A DNA stretch of 22,414 nucleotides from CAZQQN01 sp964595485. GTDB lineage: Bacteria > Bacteroidota > Bacteroidia > CAILMK01 > CAYYUA01. The translations under genes were made by a program, and so were the position numbers. Location of the stretch: positions 1-22,414 of the forward strand of contig CAZQQN010000042.1 of NCBI GenBank assembly GCA_964595485.1. The letters are read 5' to 3'. Below the pieces are notes generated by a model that saw only the letters and a list, made by a program, of their open reading frames with translations, searched no databases and was not told the origin of the DNA. Of the stretch, positions 1 to 9,002 are shown in pieces. Position 1 is the stretch's first letter. Each line of letters starts with the position of its first letter.

Positions 1-583
1 TTGCCATAATCGATAACTTTTATTATTTGATAAACACTCAAATTTAATCATCTTTCACCTATTAAACAAATTTAAAAAAGTTTGTTCAAAGGCTTTTTAA
101 AAACCTGAGGTTCCCTTTAGAAAAAAACTTATCGAATTAGGCACTTAAGCAATATTTCCCAAATCCTGATAAAGGCGAGCTCAGGTTCCTTTTTCCCTTT
201 GGAAGAAGGGGTAGGGATGAAGGATTCGGTGAAAATTAAAAACCCTCACTCTTAACCGCTCTCCCTCATGGCGATAAGAACAAATCTTTTCAAGTATGAG
301 TATTGTTAAAGCGCCTATTTCCAAAAATTAATTTTAAATGTATTTTTATTTGAAAAAACGGTTCGAAACCTTTGTTGTTTAGGGTTTCTCATCTTACTGT
401 GCGTGAAAATTAATTGAATTTTTCATTTCCAGTAATTGTTTTTGGGCTAATGGATGCCTCATGAGCTCTTAATTAATTCCGATCGAAAAATCGGTTTTTG
501 ACCGCAAGGCTTTCAATGAATAGCTGCCTTCCTGTTATTTACAAGGCTTTATAATAAATGATGGATTTTATAATTTAGTAATA
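1..583. other. Intergenic region, no convincing gene
   Basis: AT-rich stretch upstream of the VWA gene with no open frame on either strand that resembles a protein, and no tRNA or rRNA fold. Two loosely similar pieces occur near 108-120 and 183-204 (AGGTTCC followed by CCCTTT-GAA), too diverged to call a repeat. The only structured element seen is the small hairpin at 479-499, listed separately. No strong -33/-7 pair was found ahead of the VWA gene; TAATTTAG at 571-578 is one base off the TAnnTTTG consensus and has no TTG at the expected distance. Confidence 0.6.
479..499 (+). terminator. Small terminator-like hairpin
   Basis: CCGAT (479-483) pairs with ATCGG (490-494) around a six-base loop and is followed directly by TTTTT (495-499), the layout of a short intrinsic terminator on the plus strand. 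The stem is only 5 bp. It would end a transcript entering from the left, or an untranslated leader, since no plus-strand gene ends nearby in the window. Confidence 0.3.
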
Positions 584-616
584 ATGAAACAATGCATACT
601 TGAAATTAATCAACCT

Positions 617-2962
617 ATGAAATGCTTCTTAAGTATTTTGACCATTTTTTTAATAGGGATAGCTACATGGGCTCAACCACCTGTAAAACAGCAACTCCGG
701 AAAGCCCTTCAAAAGGATGGAAGCCAGGCTCCTAAACTTGGAGGTGGTAAGGGAAATGTTACCTACCGCTTAAAAGTTGTTACTAAGGATGGCAAATCGC
801 CAAAAGCGGGGATGCTTGTTAAAGCCGTTGAAACTTCCAGCTTAAATACTGTCAAAGGCAGGACAAATGAAAATGGTGTTATCACCTTATCATTAGAAAA
901 TGGGAAAGCTTGGAAAATTTCGGTCGGTAAGATGAAAAATTGCCGTTTTGTTAAAGCAAAAGCTCAAAAACAGATAAGGAAACGCGGTACCTTAGTATAT
1001 GATTTAGCAAGCTATAATCGAGAAAAACAACAAATTGATGACCGGTCGCCAAAAGCCTTTGACAGGATCGATCAGAGCCATATTACCCGAGAAACCAAAG
1101 GTGAACCAGGGAAAAGCGTCCTTCACATAAAAATCATTCATCCTGATAAGAAGCCTTTAAGCGGTATTCAAGTCGAGGTGGTAAGTGTTGAAGATTCTTT
1201 AATCTATGAGCAGGAAACGAATGCTAAAGGGTGGGCTAATTTTGTATTACCTATTAATACCAATTATGATATAGACGTGAATGGTCTGAAAAATTATTAT
1301 TTCCATGAATTTGGTTCAGAAAGGGTGAGACAAAGCCTTAAAATAGAATTTATACCAACAAAAGTCAACGAACAGGAAATCAATGATACGATTTATCAAA
1401 AAAATGCGAGAGAGGCCGAACCCTCTTCAAAACGGGCCAAGATTAAACTTAAAGTCAAAGGCAATAATTACGAAGATGGAGAACTGGCTTACTTGGACCA
1501 ATTGAATTCCAATAAGGTCTATGCCAGTAAAATCAACCGGTACGGAAATGCTTATTTTTTGATACCTAAAGCAACTGTATACCTTGTTAATTTCAAATAT
1601 CAAAAAAATGTAGACGCCATTAACCTTAAACATGTTGGTGAAAAGGTGAAAAGAACAGTAGAGGAAAATTATGTTCCGGATCCACGGTTAAAACATCCTG
1701 AAAAATTTATTCCCTCTCCTGATAAATTGTTCCTGAAGGACTTTAATAATTTTTTGAATACCCAATTTGAGCGGCCCAAGGACAAACCCTTTCACCTTAA
1801 AATTGCCAGTGCCCTTGATATTCATAAGGAATCCCGTGAAGCATTGTTCACATTGAAATTAGCAAGCTCCGATAGCTATGGTAAAGGGGTTAGGAACCCC
1901 TTGAATATTGGATTTATTTTAGATAAAAGTGGGTCTATGTTTGCCGAACAAAGAGCCAAATATCTAAAAACTGCCCTTTGGGATGTTGGGAATCAATTAT
2001 CCCCCCGGGATAGGGTAGCGGTTACTTTATTTGACAATGAGGCTTATCCTGTCATAAACAATCATTCAGATCATTTGACCTATTTGGAACGCCTCATTAA
2101 TAACTATCAACCTGATGGAGGTACTAATATTTATCAAGGGCTTAAAAAAGGGGTAAAACATTTGTCCAAAAACGCCTCAGCAAATGGTCCCCAAAAAATC
2201 ATACTTTTCACTGATGGTTATGGCAGTCAGCCTCCCAAAAAGGTTACGAATTATGTAGCGGAAAAAGCCCGTAAAGGGATATCCTTTAGTACCATTGGGG
2301 TAGGCCAGCGCTATAACCAATCACTCTTAAAATTAATTGCTCGAAAAGGTAATGGTCAAGAATATTATGCTGACTCTGCCAGTGCAATAACCGGTCATTT
2401 CCTGGAAGAAGTCAAAGATGCTTTTAATTATGTGGTTTCTGATTTAAGGATCAATATTTACCATAACGAAAAAATGGTATTTTCAAACCTTTACGGGTAC
2501 CCGGTTACGGACACCAGCAAAGGAAGCATTAGTCTTGGTATCGATTATTTACCGGCCAATAAACAAAAATTAGCGTTCCTGAAATTTAAATTGGATGAAC
2601 CTACCCCTTCCATTGAGAATGAACCTGTCACCATAAAAGTAAGCTACTATGATATGGTGAAAGAAAAACAGGTTTCTTATCAAAAATCCATTGACTTAAA
2701 GTGGACAGAAGAAACCGATACTGAATTGAAAATGGACCAAGCGGAAAAGCGGACCTATGCGATTGCGATTCTTAATCAAACCTTGAAAAATATGGCGGAT
2801 GCCAAAGCGAGTGCGCATTACGTCAAAGCGAAGAAGCATTTGAAGTCAGGTATAGACCAAATAAAAGCCATTTTTCCCGATGCCAAGCCAAAGAAAGTGA
2901 AATCCTTATTCCAGAAAGCGGAAGATTATATCGACAAACTGAACCGGGTTAAGCATGATTAG
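617..2962 (+). CDS. Exported VWA-domain protein with three Ig-like modules
   Basis: Likely envelope or secreted protein of unknown partner. Residue numbers here count from an upstream in-frame ATG at 584; the ATG at 617 (residue 12) is preferred because it opens directly into a typical signal peptide ending near WAQ at residues 29-31. Three similar beta-rich modules follow (about 58-125, 177-258, 285-350), each with a turn such as TNENG, TNAKG or INRYG, as in carboxypeptidase-regulatory-like folds. A VWA domain spans about 438-620 with a complete metal-ion-dependent adhesion site: DKSGS at 447-451, Thr514 in DGGTN, Asp544 in TDG. The tail (about 620-790) is beta-rich, then helical and Lys-rich. 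There is no T9SS sorting domain and no lipobox cysteine. VWA domains usually bind protein ligands; related bacterial proteins are often labelled Ca-activated-channel-like without proof. It stands alone, convergent with the efflux operon. Confidence 0.88.
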   Translation: MKCFLSILTIFLIGIATWAQPPVKQQLRKALQKDGSQAPKLGGGKGNVTYRLKVVTKDGKSPKAGMLVKAVETSSLNTVKGRTNENGVITLSLENGKAWKISVGKMKNCRFVKAKAQKQIRKRGTLVYDLASYNREKQQIDDRSPKAFDRIDQSHITRETKGEPGKSVLHIKIIHPDKKPLSGIQVEVVSVEDSLIYEQETNAKGWANFVLPINTNYDIDVNGLKNYYFHEFGSERVRQSLKIEFIPTKVNEQEINDTIYQKNAREAEPSSKRAKIKLKVKGNNYEDGELAYLDQLNSNKVYASKINRYGNAYFLIPKATVYLVNFKYQKNVDAINLKHVGEKVKRTVEENYVPDPRLKHPEKFIPSPDKLFLKDFNNFLNTQFERPKDKPFHLKIASALDIHKESREALFTLKLASSDSYGKGVRNPLNIGFILDKSGSMFAEQRAKYLKTALWDVGNQLSPRDRVAVTLFDNEAYPVINNHSDHLTYLERLINNYQPDGGTNIYQGLKKGVKHLSKNASANGPQKIILFTDGYGSQPPKKVTNYVAEKARKGISFSTIGVGQRYNQSLLKLIARKGNGQEYYADSASAITGHFLEEVKDAFNYVVSDLRINIYHNEKMVFSNLYGYPVTDTSKGSISLGIDYLPANKQKLAFLKFKLDEPTPSIENEPVTIKVSYYDMVKEKQVSYQKSIDLKWTEETDTELKMDQAEKRTYAIAILNQTLKNMADAKASAHYVKAKKHLKSGIDQIKAIFPDAKPKKVKSLFQKAEDYIDKLNRVKHD

Positions 2963-2984
2963 GGATGGTGTAATGACGGGGTTA

Positions 2985-3052
2985 AGGGGCTGTGCTAATA
3001 AGGTCCTACCTGGTAAAAGAAAAATAATCATGACCTTATTGGTTTGGCCCCT
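2985..3052. repeat. Long composite inverted repeat after the VWA gene
   Basis: Two perfect arm pairs are nested: AGGGGC (2985-2990) with GCCCCT (3047-3052), and AATAAGGTC (2997-3005) with GACCTTATT (3032-3040). They are separated by a symmetric 6x6 internal loop and enclose a 26-base apical region. As RNA this would form a 68-nt stem-loop 22 nt after the VWA stop codon. It could stabilise the 3' end of the mRNA, help termination, or be a remnant of a small palindromic repeat family. The role is not known. Confidence 0.6.
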
Positions 3053-3055
3053 GAA

Positions 3056-3072
3056 AAAACCGGACCGGTTTT
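3056..3072. terminator. Bidirectional intrinsic terminator candidate
   Basis: AAAACCGG (3056-3063), one A, then CCGGTTTT (3065-3072) form a nearly perfect palindrome with a GC core, an A-tract before it and a T-tract after it on either strand. It lies in the convergent spacer between the VWA gene (+) and the TolC-type gene (-), where a shared terminator is expected. It sits 94 bp after the VWA stop and about 190 bp after the outer membrane channel stop. The short loop means only part of the stem can form in RNA. Confidence 0.6.
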
Positions 3073-3261
3073 CTAAATTTATTCCACAAAAGTGAAAGGA
3101 GTTAGTGAGAAAGGAAATAGCCTGATCAAGGAACGTTTGACACCCTTCAGGAAGGAGAAATACAGTTTCTTATGGCAACTATTGGTAAGTATATTTAGGA
3201 AATTAGGCTCATACAATTATAATAAGCCATCCTGATAACTTTTGTATGGGATAATGGTTTA

Positions 3262-4602
3262 TCAAAATTCTTCCAATAATAAACCAGCAATCTTGAATAG
3301 CTCAACTTCTGCCAGCTTGGCATCATAGCGGGCGTTGGTCCTCCTGTTTTTGGCCCGGATGAAATTGACCTGAGCCTCCCGCACCTGGGTTGCATTCACC
3401 TGGCCAACCTGGTAGGATTCCCGGGTTCTTTCAAGGTTCAACCGTGCATTTTCCACATTGCTTTTTTCCATCCTGAGGATTTTTAAGTTCTGCTCATAAT
3501 TGGCATAAGCATTCCGAAGGTCCCTGGTTACTTTCAGCCGGGTATTATCTAACTGGTGTTTGCGATTTTTAACCCTGATAGCAGCGTTTTCGGCTCTGAT
3601 CTTATTCTGGAAGCCAGCAAAAATTGGAATATTTAATTGAAGGCCAGCGCTAAACCCATTTGATTGGCTTTCATTCAAAAAGCCTGCATCTTGATTCCTT
3701 TTACTGTAGTCGTAACTACTGTTTAAGTTTAATTCCGGTAAGAAATTGGCTTTAGCCATCTTATGCTGAAGCCTGGCGACTTTGACACGGTGATTCGCTG
3801 CTTGAATTCCGGCATTGTTTTGCTTGGCGTTTTTCAGAATTTCATCCTGGTTAATGTTTTCTCTAACGGTTACCTCCTGGTCAACCGCAAACCTTGCCTC
3901 CACCTCTTTTCCGAGCAATACATTAAGGCTTCTTTTAGCATTTTCATGTTTTGTTTTAGCTTCAATCAAGGAGCTACTATCAGCATCCAGCGCCACATTA
4001 GCATTCAATACATCCACTTTCGATTGGTTACCGTACTCGCGCTGATTTTCTACTCTTTTTAGCCGTTCTTTCGATAGTTGAACCGCCTCTTCAGCAATCA
4101 ATAGCTGACTTTTTGCACGGGCTACCTGGTAATATTGGTTAACTACATTGAGTAAGGTTCCCTCAATCGTTTGGCGAGCCTCTGCATCAGTAAGGTTCTT
4201 TTCGGCTTTTAGCTGATCGTAGTTGTATTGGTTACCCAAACCATCAAAAAGGGTGTAATTCATATCCAGCGAGGCATCTATGGAATTGGATTCTGCCCCA
4301 CTGATTTCTTGTTGCCCAATTGGTTCCTCAAATTGCTGGCTGGTGTTTTGGTTATTGTAACTCCCGCCCGAGGAAATTTGTAAAGAGGGTAACATTCCAG
4401 CGTTGCCAATGCTTACACTGTTTTTACTGATGCTAGCTTTGTTCCGGGCAACCTGTATTCCATGGTTATTTTTCATGGCCTGACCAACGGCTTTCTTCAA
4501 GGAGAGGGTCTCTTTTTTCTCATTATTCTGTGCCAAATTAATTACCGGCATTAGCATAACCCAACCCAGTAAAACAATGCTCAATTTAATATTTACTACC
4601 AT
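3262..4602 (-). CDS. TolC-family outer membrane efflux channel
   Basis: Outer membrane channel of a tripartite RND pump, providing the exit duct across the outer membrane and periplasm. The 446-residue length is typical of the family. It starts with a clear signal peptide (about 1-25, ending NLAQ). The remainder shows the duplicated outer-membrane-efflux pattern: long Ala/Asn/Lys/Glu-rich helices with an Ile/Val heptad character, each half preceded by a short beta segment (FDGLGNQ and FAGFQNK regions). ATG start at 4602; no strong ribosome binding site is visible, as is usual in Bacteroidota. It is the last gene of the marR-adaptor-RND-channel run, 111 bp after the RND gene, with a hairpin in that gap that could lower its expression relative to the pump. 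The substrate cannot be read from sequence. Confidence 0.95.
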   Translation of the reverse strand: MVVNIKLSIVLLGWVMLMPVINLAQNNEKKETLSLKKAVGQAMKNNHGIQVARNKASISKNSVSIGNAGMLPSLQISSGGSYNNQNTSQQFEEPIGQQEISGAESNSIDASLDMNYTLFDGLGNQYNYDQLKAEKNLTDAEARQTIEGTLLNVVNQYYQVARAKSQLLIAEEAVQLSKERLKRVENQREYGNQSKVDVLNANVALDADSSSLIEAKTKHENAKRSLNVLLGKEVEARFAVDQEVTVRENINQDEILKNAKQNNAGIQAANHRVKVARLQHKMAKANFLPELNLNSSYDYSKRNQDAGFLNESQSNGFSAGLQLNIPIFAGFQNKIRAENAAIRVKNRKHQLDNTRLKVTRDLRNAYANYEQNLKILRMEKSNVENARLNLERTRESYQVGQVNATQVREAQVNFIRAKNRRTNARYDAKLAEVELFKIAGLLLEEF

Positions 4603-4680
4603 AATAATCTTTTTTACAAAGGAGAATGATTGAACCTTTATCAGGCAATGAAGTGGATCAGTTTATCAATTACCAAAAAC

Positions 4681-4710
4681 TCATGAAAATTCTTGTCCAT
4701 TTTTTCATGA
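4681..4710 (-). terminator. Hairpin between RND and TolC-type genes
   Basis: TCATGAAAA and TTTTCATGA form a perfect 9-bp inverted repeat (4681-4689 and 4702-4710) around a 12-base loop, starting three bases past the RND stop codon. Read on the minus strand, the second arm is followed by GTTTTTGG, so this resembles a weak, AT-rich intrinsic terminator or a processing or stability hairpin inside the efflux operon. Full termination is unlikely because the downstream gene belongs functionally to the same pump. Confidence 0.45.
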
Positions 4711-4713
4711 TCG

Positions 4714-7700
4714 TTACTCTTCATCGTATATATTTCCTTTAGTTTCTCTCACCGCCGGTTCAACAGCGTTTATATCCGGTTTTTCACCGGTCCAGAGTAA
4801 GACCGCTCCAGACCTCAGGCCATTGATCACAACTAACATAACGGGCAGTATTAGTAATGTCACAAACATCCCGAACAGCATTCCATAAGCCACAGAAACA
4901 GCCATTGGCACAAGGAACTGTGCTTGTAAACTCTGTTCGAGCATTAAAGGGGCGAGCCCGCCAATGGTGGTTAAGGTTGTTAAAAGGATTGGACGAAAAC
5001 GAGCAAGTCCGGCATCATGAACAGCTTCCATAAATGATTTTCCTTTTCTTAGCGTATTGTTCATGTGGGAGACCAACACTACAGAATTGTTAATAATAAT
5101 CCCTATTAACGCCAGTATACCATAGGTCGACAAGATACTAACCGGAATACCCTGGATTATGTGCCCAGCAGCAACGCCAATAAAACCAAAAGGCAGGATC
5201 AGGAAAACAATGGCAGTTTGCAGAAAAGACCTGAAAACAACCATTACCACGGCAATCATCAGAATTAGAATAACGGGTAAAACACTGGCAGCGGATGATC
5301 CCACCTTGCCGGACTCGCGTGTCTGACCTTCAAAATTGGCTTTGACCGATGGGTGTTCAGCCAGAATCGGGGGTAAAATGTCATTCTGAATCGCTAAATT
5401 AATATCTGTGGCTGAATAATTTGGGTCTGCCAAATCTGCCTCTACTTTAATCTGCCGCTGGCCATAAAGGTGATTGATAGCCAGAATACCCCTTTTAATG
5501 TCAAAACGAGCCAAAGCCTTTAGCGGGTAAGACCCCTGGGGAGTTCGAATCCGCATATTTTCAAGGTTACCAATGGATTTCCTGTTGCCGTCATCATACC
5601 TCACCCATACTTTAACTTCATCCAAACCACGCTGTAAACGTTGCACCTCATTACCAAAGAATCCATCTCTAACCTGATCCATGATGGTTCGCATATCAAG
5701 TCCGAGTTGACGGGCTTTGGGCTTAAGCTTTACATTGATCTCTCTCAAGCCTGGTTGGTTATTATCTACCACATCCTTCACTTTTTCCATATCCCTGAGC
5801 CCGGATTTAAGTTTAGCCTGAGCTTCTTTTAACTCATTCAGGTTTTCTCCCTGAAGCGCAATCGATACCGGCTTCCCAAAAGGTATATTAGAACCATAAG
5901 TAACCTTTTCAGCACCCACAATGGTACCGGCTTTTTTCCTTATCATGTTGCTAATGTCATAACCGGCAAGATCTCTGTATTCACTCGCTAACATCAAAAT
6001 TTTTAAGCTTCCTTTATGAGAAGATGAACTGATGTTCAATTGAATATCCTGTATATAAGACCTGTTATCATCACGCTGTTGATTAAGGCTGTCGTTCACT
6101 TCCCAGGCCGCTTTTTGTATATGCTTTAACCAATCACTTGTAACGCGCTCCTGAGTACCGGAAGGCATCTCTAAATTGACATCGATTTGATTACGCTCAA
6201 TGTTAGGGAAAAAGGTGGTCTTCAGGTAGCCACCGCCAAATGCCCCGATAACAACAACCAATAGCGATAAAGCAACTGAAATGACCAAGGTTTTATTGTA
6301 AAGACAAAGCCAAAGGAAGGGAGAATAAATCCGCTCCCTTAAAAAGCGTAAAACATTATCGGTCTTTTCATTCAGCCAGTTTTTGCGGTGCCCTCTTCTA
6401 TGAAGGGCCTTAGAGTGTGCCATATGGCTTGGAAGAATCAAAACCCCTTCAATCAAAGAAAAAATAAGGGCCGCATTCACTACAAAGGCCATCTCTACAA
6501 TGAATTCTCCTATACGGCCTGCCAGGAAGAAAAAGGTGGAAAAAGCTATAATCGTAGTTAACACAGAGGCAATAACGGGTGGCAATACCTCCAGGGTGCC
6601 ATTTACTGCTGCGGGAACAGCGCTCTGGCCATCTTCGTATTTCTGGTAAATATTTTCTCCAAATACAATCCCATCGTCTACCAGGATTCCGATCACAAGT
6701 ATCATCCCAAAAAGGGATATGACATTAATTGTAATGCCGTAAGCAGAAGCCAATAAGAACATCCCGGCAAATGAAAAAGGGATAGCCACTGCAACCCAAA
6801 AAGCTAAGCGGATATTCAGAAAAAGGGAAAGCAGTATCAAAACCAAAGAAAAACCAATCAAACCATTCTTAGTAAGCAGGTCAATGCGGTTATTAAGAGA
6901 TTCCGAACGATCCCGTATTACAGTGGCTTTCACTACATCGTTTTGGTTGTTAAAGTCATTGATATATCCCCTGACATATTCCGTTACGAAAAGGATATCC
7001 TGGTAAATGGTATTTTGAACATTGATGACAACAGCTGGCTTACCATTCAAATAAGAGCGTTCTGGATTATCAGCCCATTGGTCCTGAACCTCAGCTATAT
7101 CCCTTAACCGCACCACCTGCCCTCCTTCCCCGGATTTAACTACAATATTCCGAAGATCTTCGGCATAATATTCTTTTGATTTAGCCCGAATGAGAATTTC
7201 CTCTCTGTCACCTTTGATCGTTCCTCCTGTTAGCTCCAGGTTTGCATTACGGACAGCCTGGCTAATTTCCCGAAAGGTAAGGTCATAAGCCCTTAATGCT
7301 TCCTCTCTAAGTGTAATGGCGATCTCCTCTTCTGGATAACCGCTAATTGATACTTTAGAAATGCCTTCCACATTCAAAAGCTCATCCTCAACATCACGGG
7401 CATAGCGTTTAAGGGTTTTTAAGTCTACATCTCCGCTAAGCGAGAAACGAATAGCCTCACTTACATTTTCCTGTTTGAAGACTTCAATTGATTCCATGCC
7501 ATTAGGAAACGAGGCAATTCGGTCCACAGCATTCTTAACATCCTGGACAATGATATCGGTATTATAGCCTTTTTTTACCTCGACTGTTACATTGCCGGTG
7601 TTTTCTTTGGAAGTGGATGTAACACGATCAATACCGGTTAATCCCTCGAGGTTATCCTCAATCTTCAAGACAATACCCTTCTCCACTTCTTCCGGGGAGG

Positions 7701-7863
7701 CTCCCGGGAATGTGGCATTAATATTTATGATATCGCTTTTGGTTTCAGGGAAAAAACTGGATTTGAGACTTGTAAGCCCGAAATAACCGAAAATTATGAT
7801 AAGTACCAGAATAAGATTCGCAACAATAGGATACTTTATGAAATAACCAATAAACTGTCGCAT
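4714..7863 (-). CDS. RND-family efflux permease, inner membrane pump
   Basis: Proton-driven inner membrane pump of the hydrophobe/amphiphile efflux (AcrB-like) type, expected to work as a trimer with the neighbouring adaptor and channel. At 1049 residues it has full family length, with N-terminal TM1 at about 12-32, a large periplasmic porter loop, TM2-6 at about 330-480, a second loop (FFPNIERNQIDVNLEMPSG region), and TM8-12 at about 870-1020. TM4 carries the paired aspartates of the proton relay (Asp396-Asp397 in LVDDG). In TM10 the lysine that completes the AcrB relay (Lys940) is replaced by Asn925 in IINNSVV, a variant common in a divergent HAE1-like branch. Its start is 10 bp after the adaptor stop, indicating tight co-transcription. 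The substrate is unknown: bile-salt-like molecules, antibiotics, solvents or a self-made lipid are all possible. Confidence 0.96.
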   Translation of the reverse strand: MRQFIGYFIKYPIVANLILVLIIIFGYFGLTSLKSSFFPETKSDIININATFPGASPEEVEKGIVLKIEDNLEGLTGIDRVTSTSKENTGNVTVEVKKGYNTDIIVQDVKNAVDRIASFPNGMESIEVFKQENVSEAIRFSLSGDVDLKTLKRYARDVEDELLNVEGISKVSISGYPEEEIAITLREEALRAYDLTFREISQAVRNANLELTGGTIKGDREEILIRAKSKEYYAEDLRNIVVKSGEGGQVVRLRDIAEVQDQWADNPERSYLNGKPAVVINVQNTIYQDILFVTEYVRGYINDFNNQNDVVKATVIRDRSESLNNRIDLLTKNGLIGFSLVLILLSLFLNIRLAFWVAVAIPFSFAGMFLLASAYGITINVISLFGMILVIGILVDDGIVFGENIYQKYEDGQSAVPAAVNGTLEVLPPVIASVLTTIIAFSTFFFLAGRIGEFIVEMAFVVNAALIFSLIEGVLILPSHMAHSKALHRRGHRKNWLNEKTDNVLRFLRERIYSPFLWLCLYNKTLVISVALSLLVVVIGAFGGGYLKTTFFPNIERNQIDVNLEMPSGTQERVTSDWLKHIQKAAWEVNDSLNQQRDDNRSYIQDIQLNISSSSHKGSLKILMLASEYRDLAGYDISNMIRKKAGTIVGAEKVTYGSNIPFGKPVSIALQGENLNELKEAQAKLKSGLRDMEKVKDVVDNNQPGLREINVKLKPKARQLGLDMRTIMDQVRDGFFGNEVQRLQRGLDEVKVWVRYDDGNRKSIGNLENMRIRTPQGSYPLKALARFDIKRGILAINHLYGQRQIKVEADLADPNYSATDINLAIQNDILPPILAEHPSVKANFEGQTRESGKVGSSAASVLPVILILMIAVVMVVFRSFLQTAIVFLILPFGFIGVAAGHIIQGIPVSILSTYGILALIGIIINNSVVLVSHMNNTLRKGKSFMEAVHDAGLARFRPILLTTLTTIGGLAPLMLEQSLQAQFLVPMAVSVAYGMLFGMFVTLLILPVMLVVINGLRSGAVLLWTGEKPDINAVEPAVRETKGNIYDEE

Positions 7864-7873
7864 GAAAACGGAA

Positions 7874-8998
7874 TTAAGGATTTTGCGCTTTAAAAGGTTT
7901 TACAGGCATACCACCATATGCTGAGGGGAGTGATTCGAATAGTACCTTAGTACCTTGAGTTAACGATTTTACGATCGCGATATCTTTGGTTTTATGAACA
8001 ACCTGAACAGCCTTCTTTTTTAGTTGATCATTTTTCACAATCCATATTTGCTCGCCCTCTTTCAGGAATTTTCTGGGTACCCTAAAAGCACTGTCAATAT
8101 AGCCTGTAAAAATCTTTCCTTCAAAGTACATTCCTTCTTTGTATTCCGGATGATTTGTTTGAATAAAGACCTCACCGGACTGGATGCCCGGATTAACCCG
8201 GTCGTTAATACGAACAACCCGGCCTTCATGCTGTAAGTTAATATCCTCGGCATTTAGTATGACACTATCGTTGATACTAACCATGTTAAGGTCTGAAGCG
8301 CTGATATCAGCGGCCATCTCGAAGCTATTAGTGTTGATAAATTCTCCCAATTGCTGACCTGGCCTAACCAGGGTACCCGGATCTATCATGGATTCTGTAA
8401 GAACCCCATCAAAAGGAGCTCGAATGGTATGCTTTGATAACCTTTCTGCTTGGCTTTGGATAGAATAAAATTGGTTATAGATTTTTTGGGATGTCACAAA
8501 ATATTTCACTTGATCCTTTTTAACAGGGGGCAATTCAGGTAATGGCTCCTTAACCTTCATTTTGTCCAGGTAATTTTGCCATCGTTTGTAATGGGCCGGA
8601 TAGTCCAGCTTTAGATCAGGAAGCATTTGAGCAATGCTATTCATCAGATCGCTTTTCTGAGCTTGTAGATTGAGACGTGCTTCCTGGTCATCAATCTGCA
8701 TCAAGACCTCTCCCTTATTATATTCTATGCCGGCTTTAAATGGTTTATTGTTTCGGATAAACTTCCCTTGAACCTCTGCGAAAATGTTGATCCGCTTTTT
8801 TGCTTCTAACTCACCCGAGATAGGTATGGTAGCGGATATAGAATCCAGTTTAACGGTTTTTACCTTTACGGCTTTTGCGCTTTCCCGCTTCTCCTTTTCT
8901 TCTGCTTTGTCACCAGCGCTTAACATGGTCAAAGTAAAGTATATCGAAGCCCCAAGTATCAGGAGAGCGAGTATAATACTAATTTGTCTGAATTTCAT
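7874..8998 (-). CDS. RND efflux periplasmic adaptor (HlyD/MFP family)
   Basis: Periplasmic adaptor that joins the RND pump to the outer membrane channel. 374 residues. A single N-terminal membrane segment (about 6-28) anchors it; there is no lipobox cysteine, unlike AcrA. The first lipoyl half lies around 60-105 (SGELEAKKRINIFAEVQG), followed by a helical hairpin (about 106-190) that is interrupted by a Pro-rich stretch (EPLPELPPVKK, 151-161). The second lipoyl half is at 191-220 (TIRAPFDGVL, then GTLVRPGQ), followed by beta-barrel and membrane-proximal domains. ATG start at 8998; the gene lies 77 bp after marR and 10 bp before the RND gene. The proline-broken hairpin differs from the long uninterrupted coiled coil of AcrA, so the channel contact may differ; that is inference. 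Confidence 0.95.
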   Translation of the reverse strand: MKFRQISIILALLILGASIYFTLTMLSAGDKAEEKEKRESAKAVKVKTVKLDSISATIPISGELEAKKRINIFAEVQGKFIRNNKPFKAGIEYNKGEVLMQIDDQEARLNLQAQKSDLMNSIAQMLPDLKLDYPAHYKRWQNYLDKMKVKEPLPELPPVKKDQVKYFVTSQKIYNQFYSIQSQAERLSKHTIRAPFDGVLTESMIDPGTLVRPGQQLGEFINTNSFEMAADISASDLNMVSINDSVILNAEDINLQHEGRVVRINDRVNPGIQSGEVFIQTNHPEYKEGMYFEGKIFTGYIDSAFRVPRKFLKEGEQIWIVKNDQLKKKAVQVVHKTKDIAIVKSLTQGTKVLFESLPSAYGGMPVKPFKAQNP

Positions 8999-9002
8999 AT
9001 AA

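Noticed and set aside
108..204. Possible direct repeat AGGTTCC...CCCTTT-GAA
   Set aside because: Only short, interrupted identity between the two copies.
360..370. GGTTCGAAACC, resembling a tRNA T-arm
   Set aside because: Only a 4-bp stem, with no acceptor, D or anticodon arms around it.
3092..3238. Plus-strand frame of about 48 codons in the convergent spacer, starting GTG
   Set aside because: No start signal, no homology recognised, non-coding look; kept as spacer.
3195..3395. 66-codon minus-strand frame overlapping the end of the TolC-type gene
   Set aside because: Out-of-frame shadow of the channel gene plus spacer, with no protein-like features.
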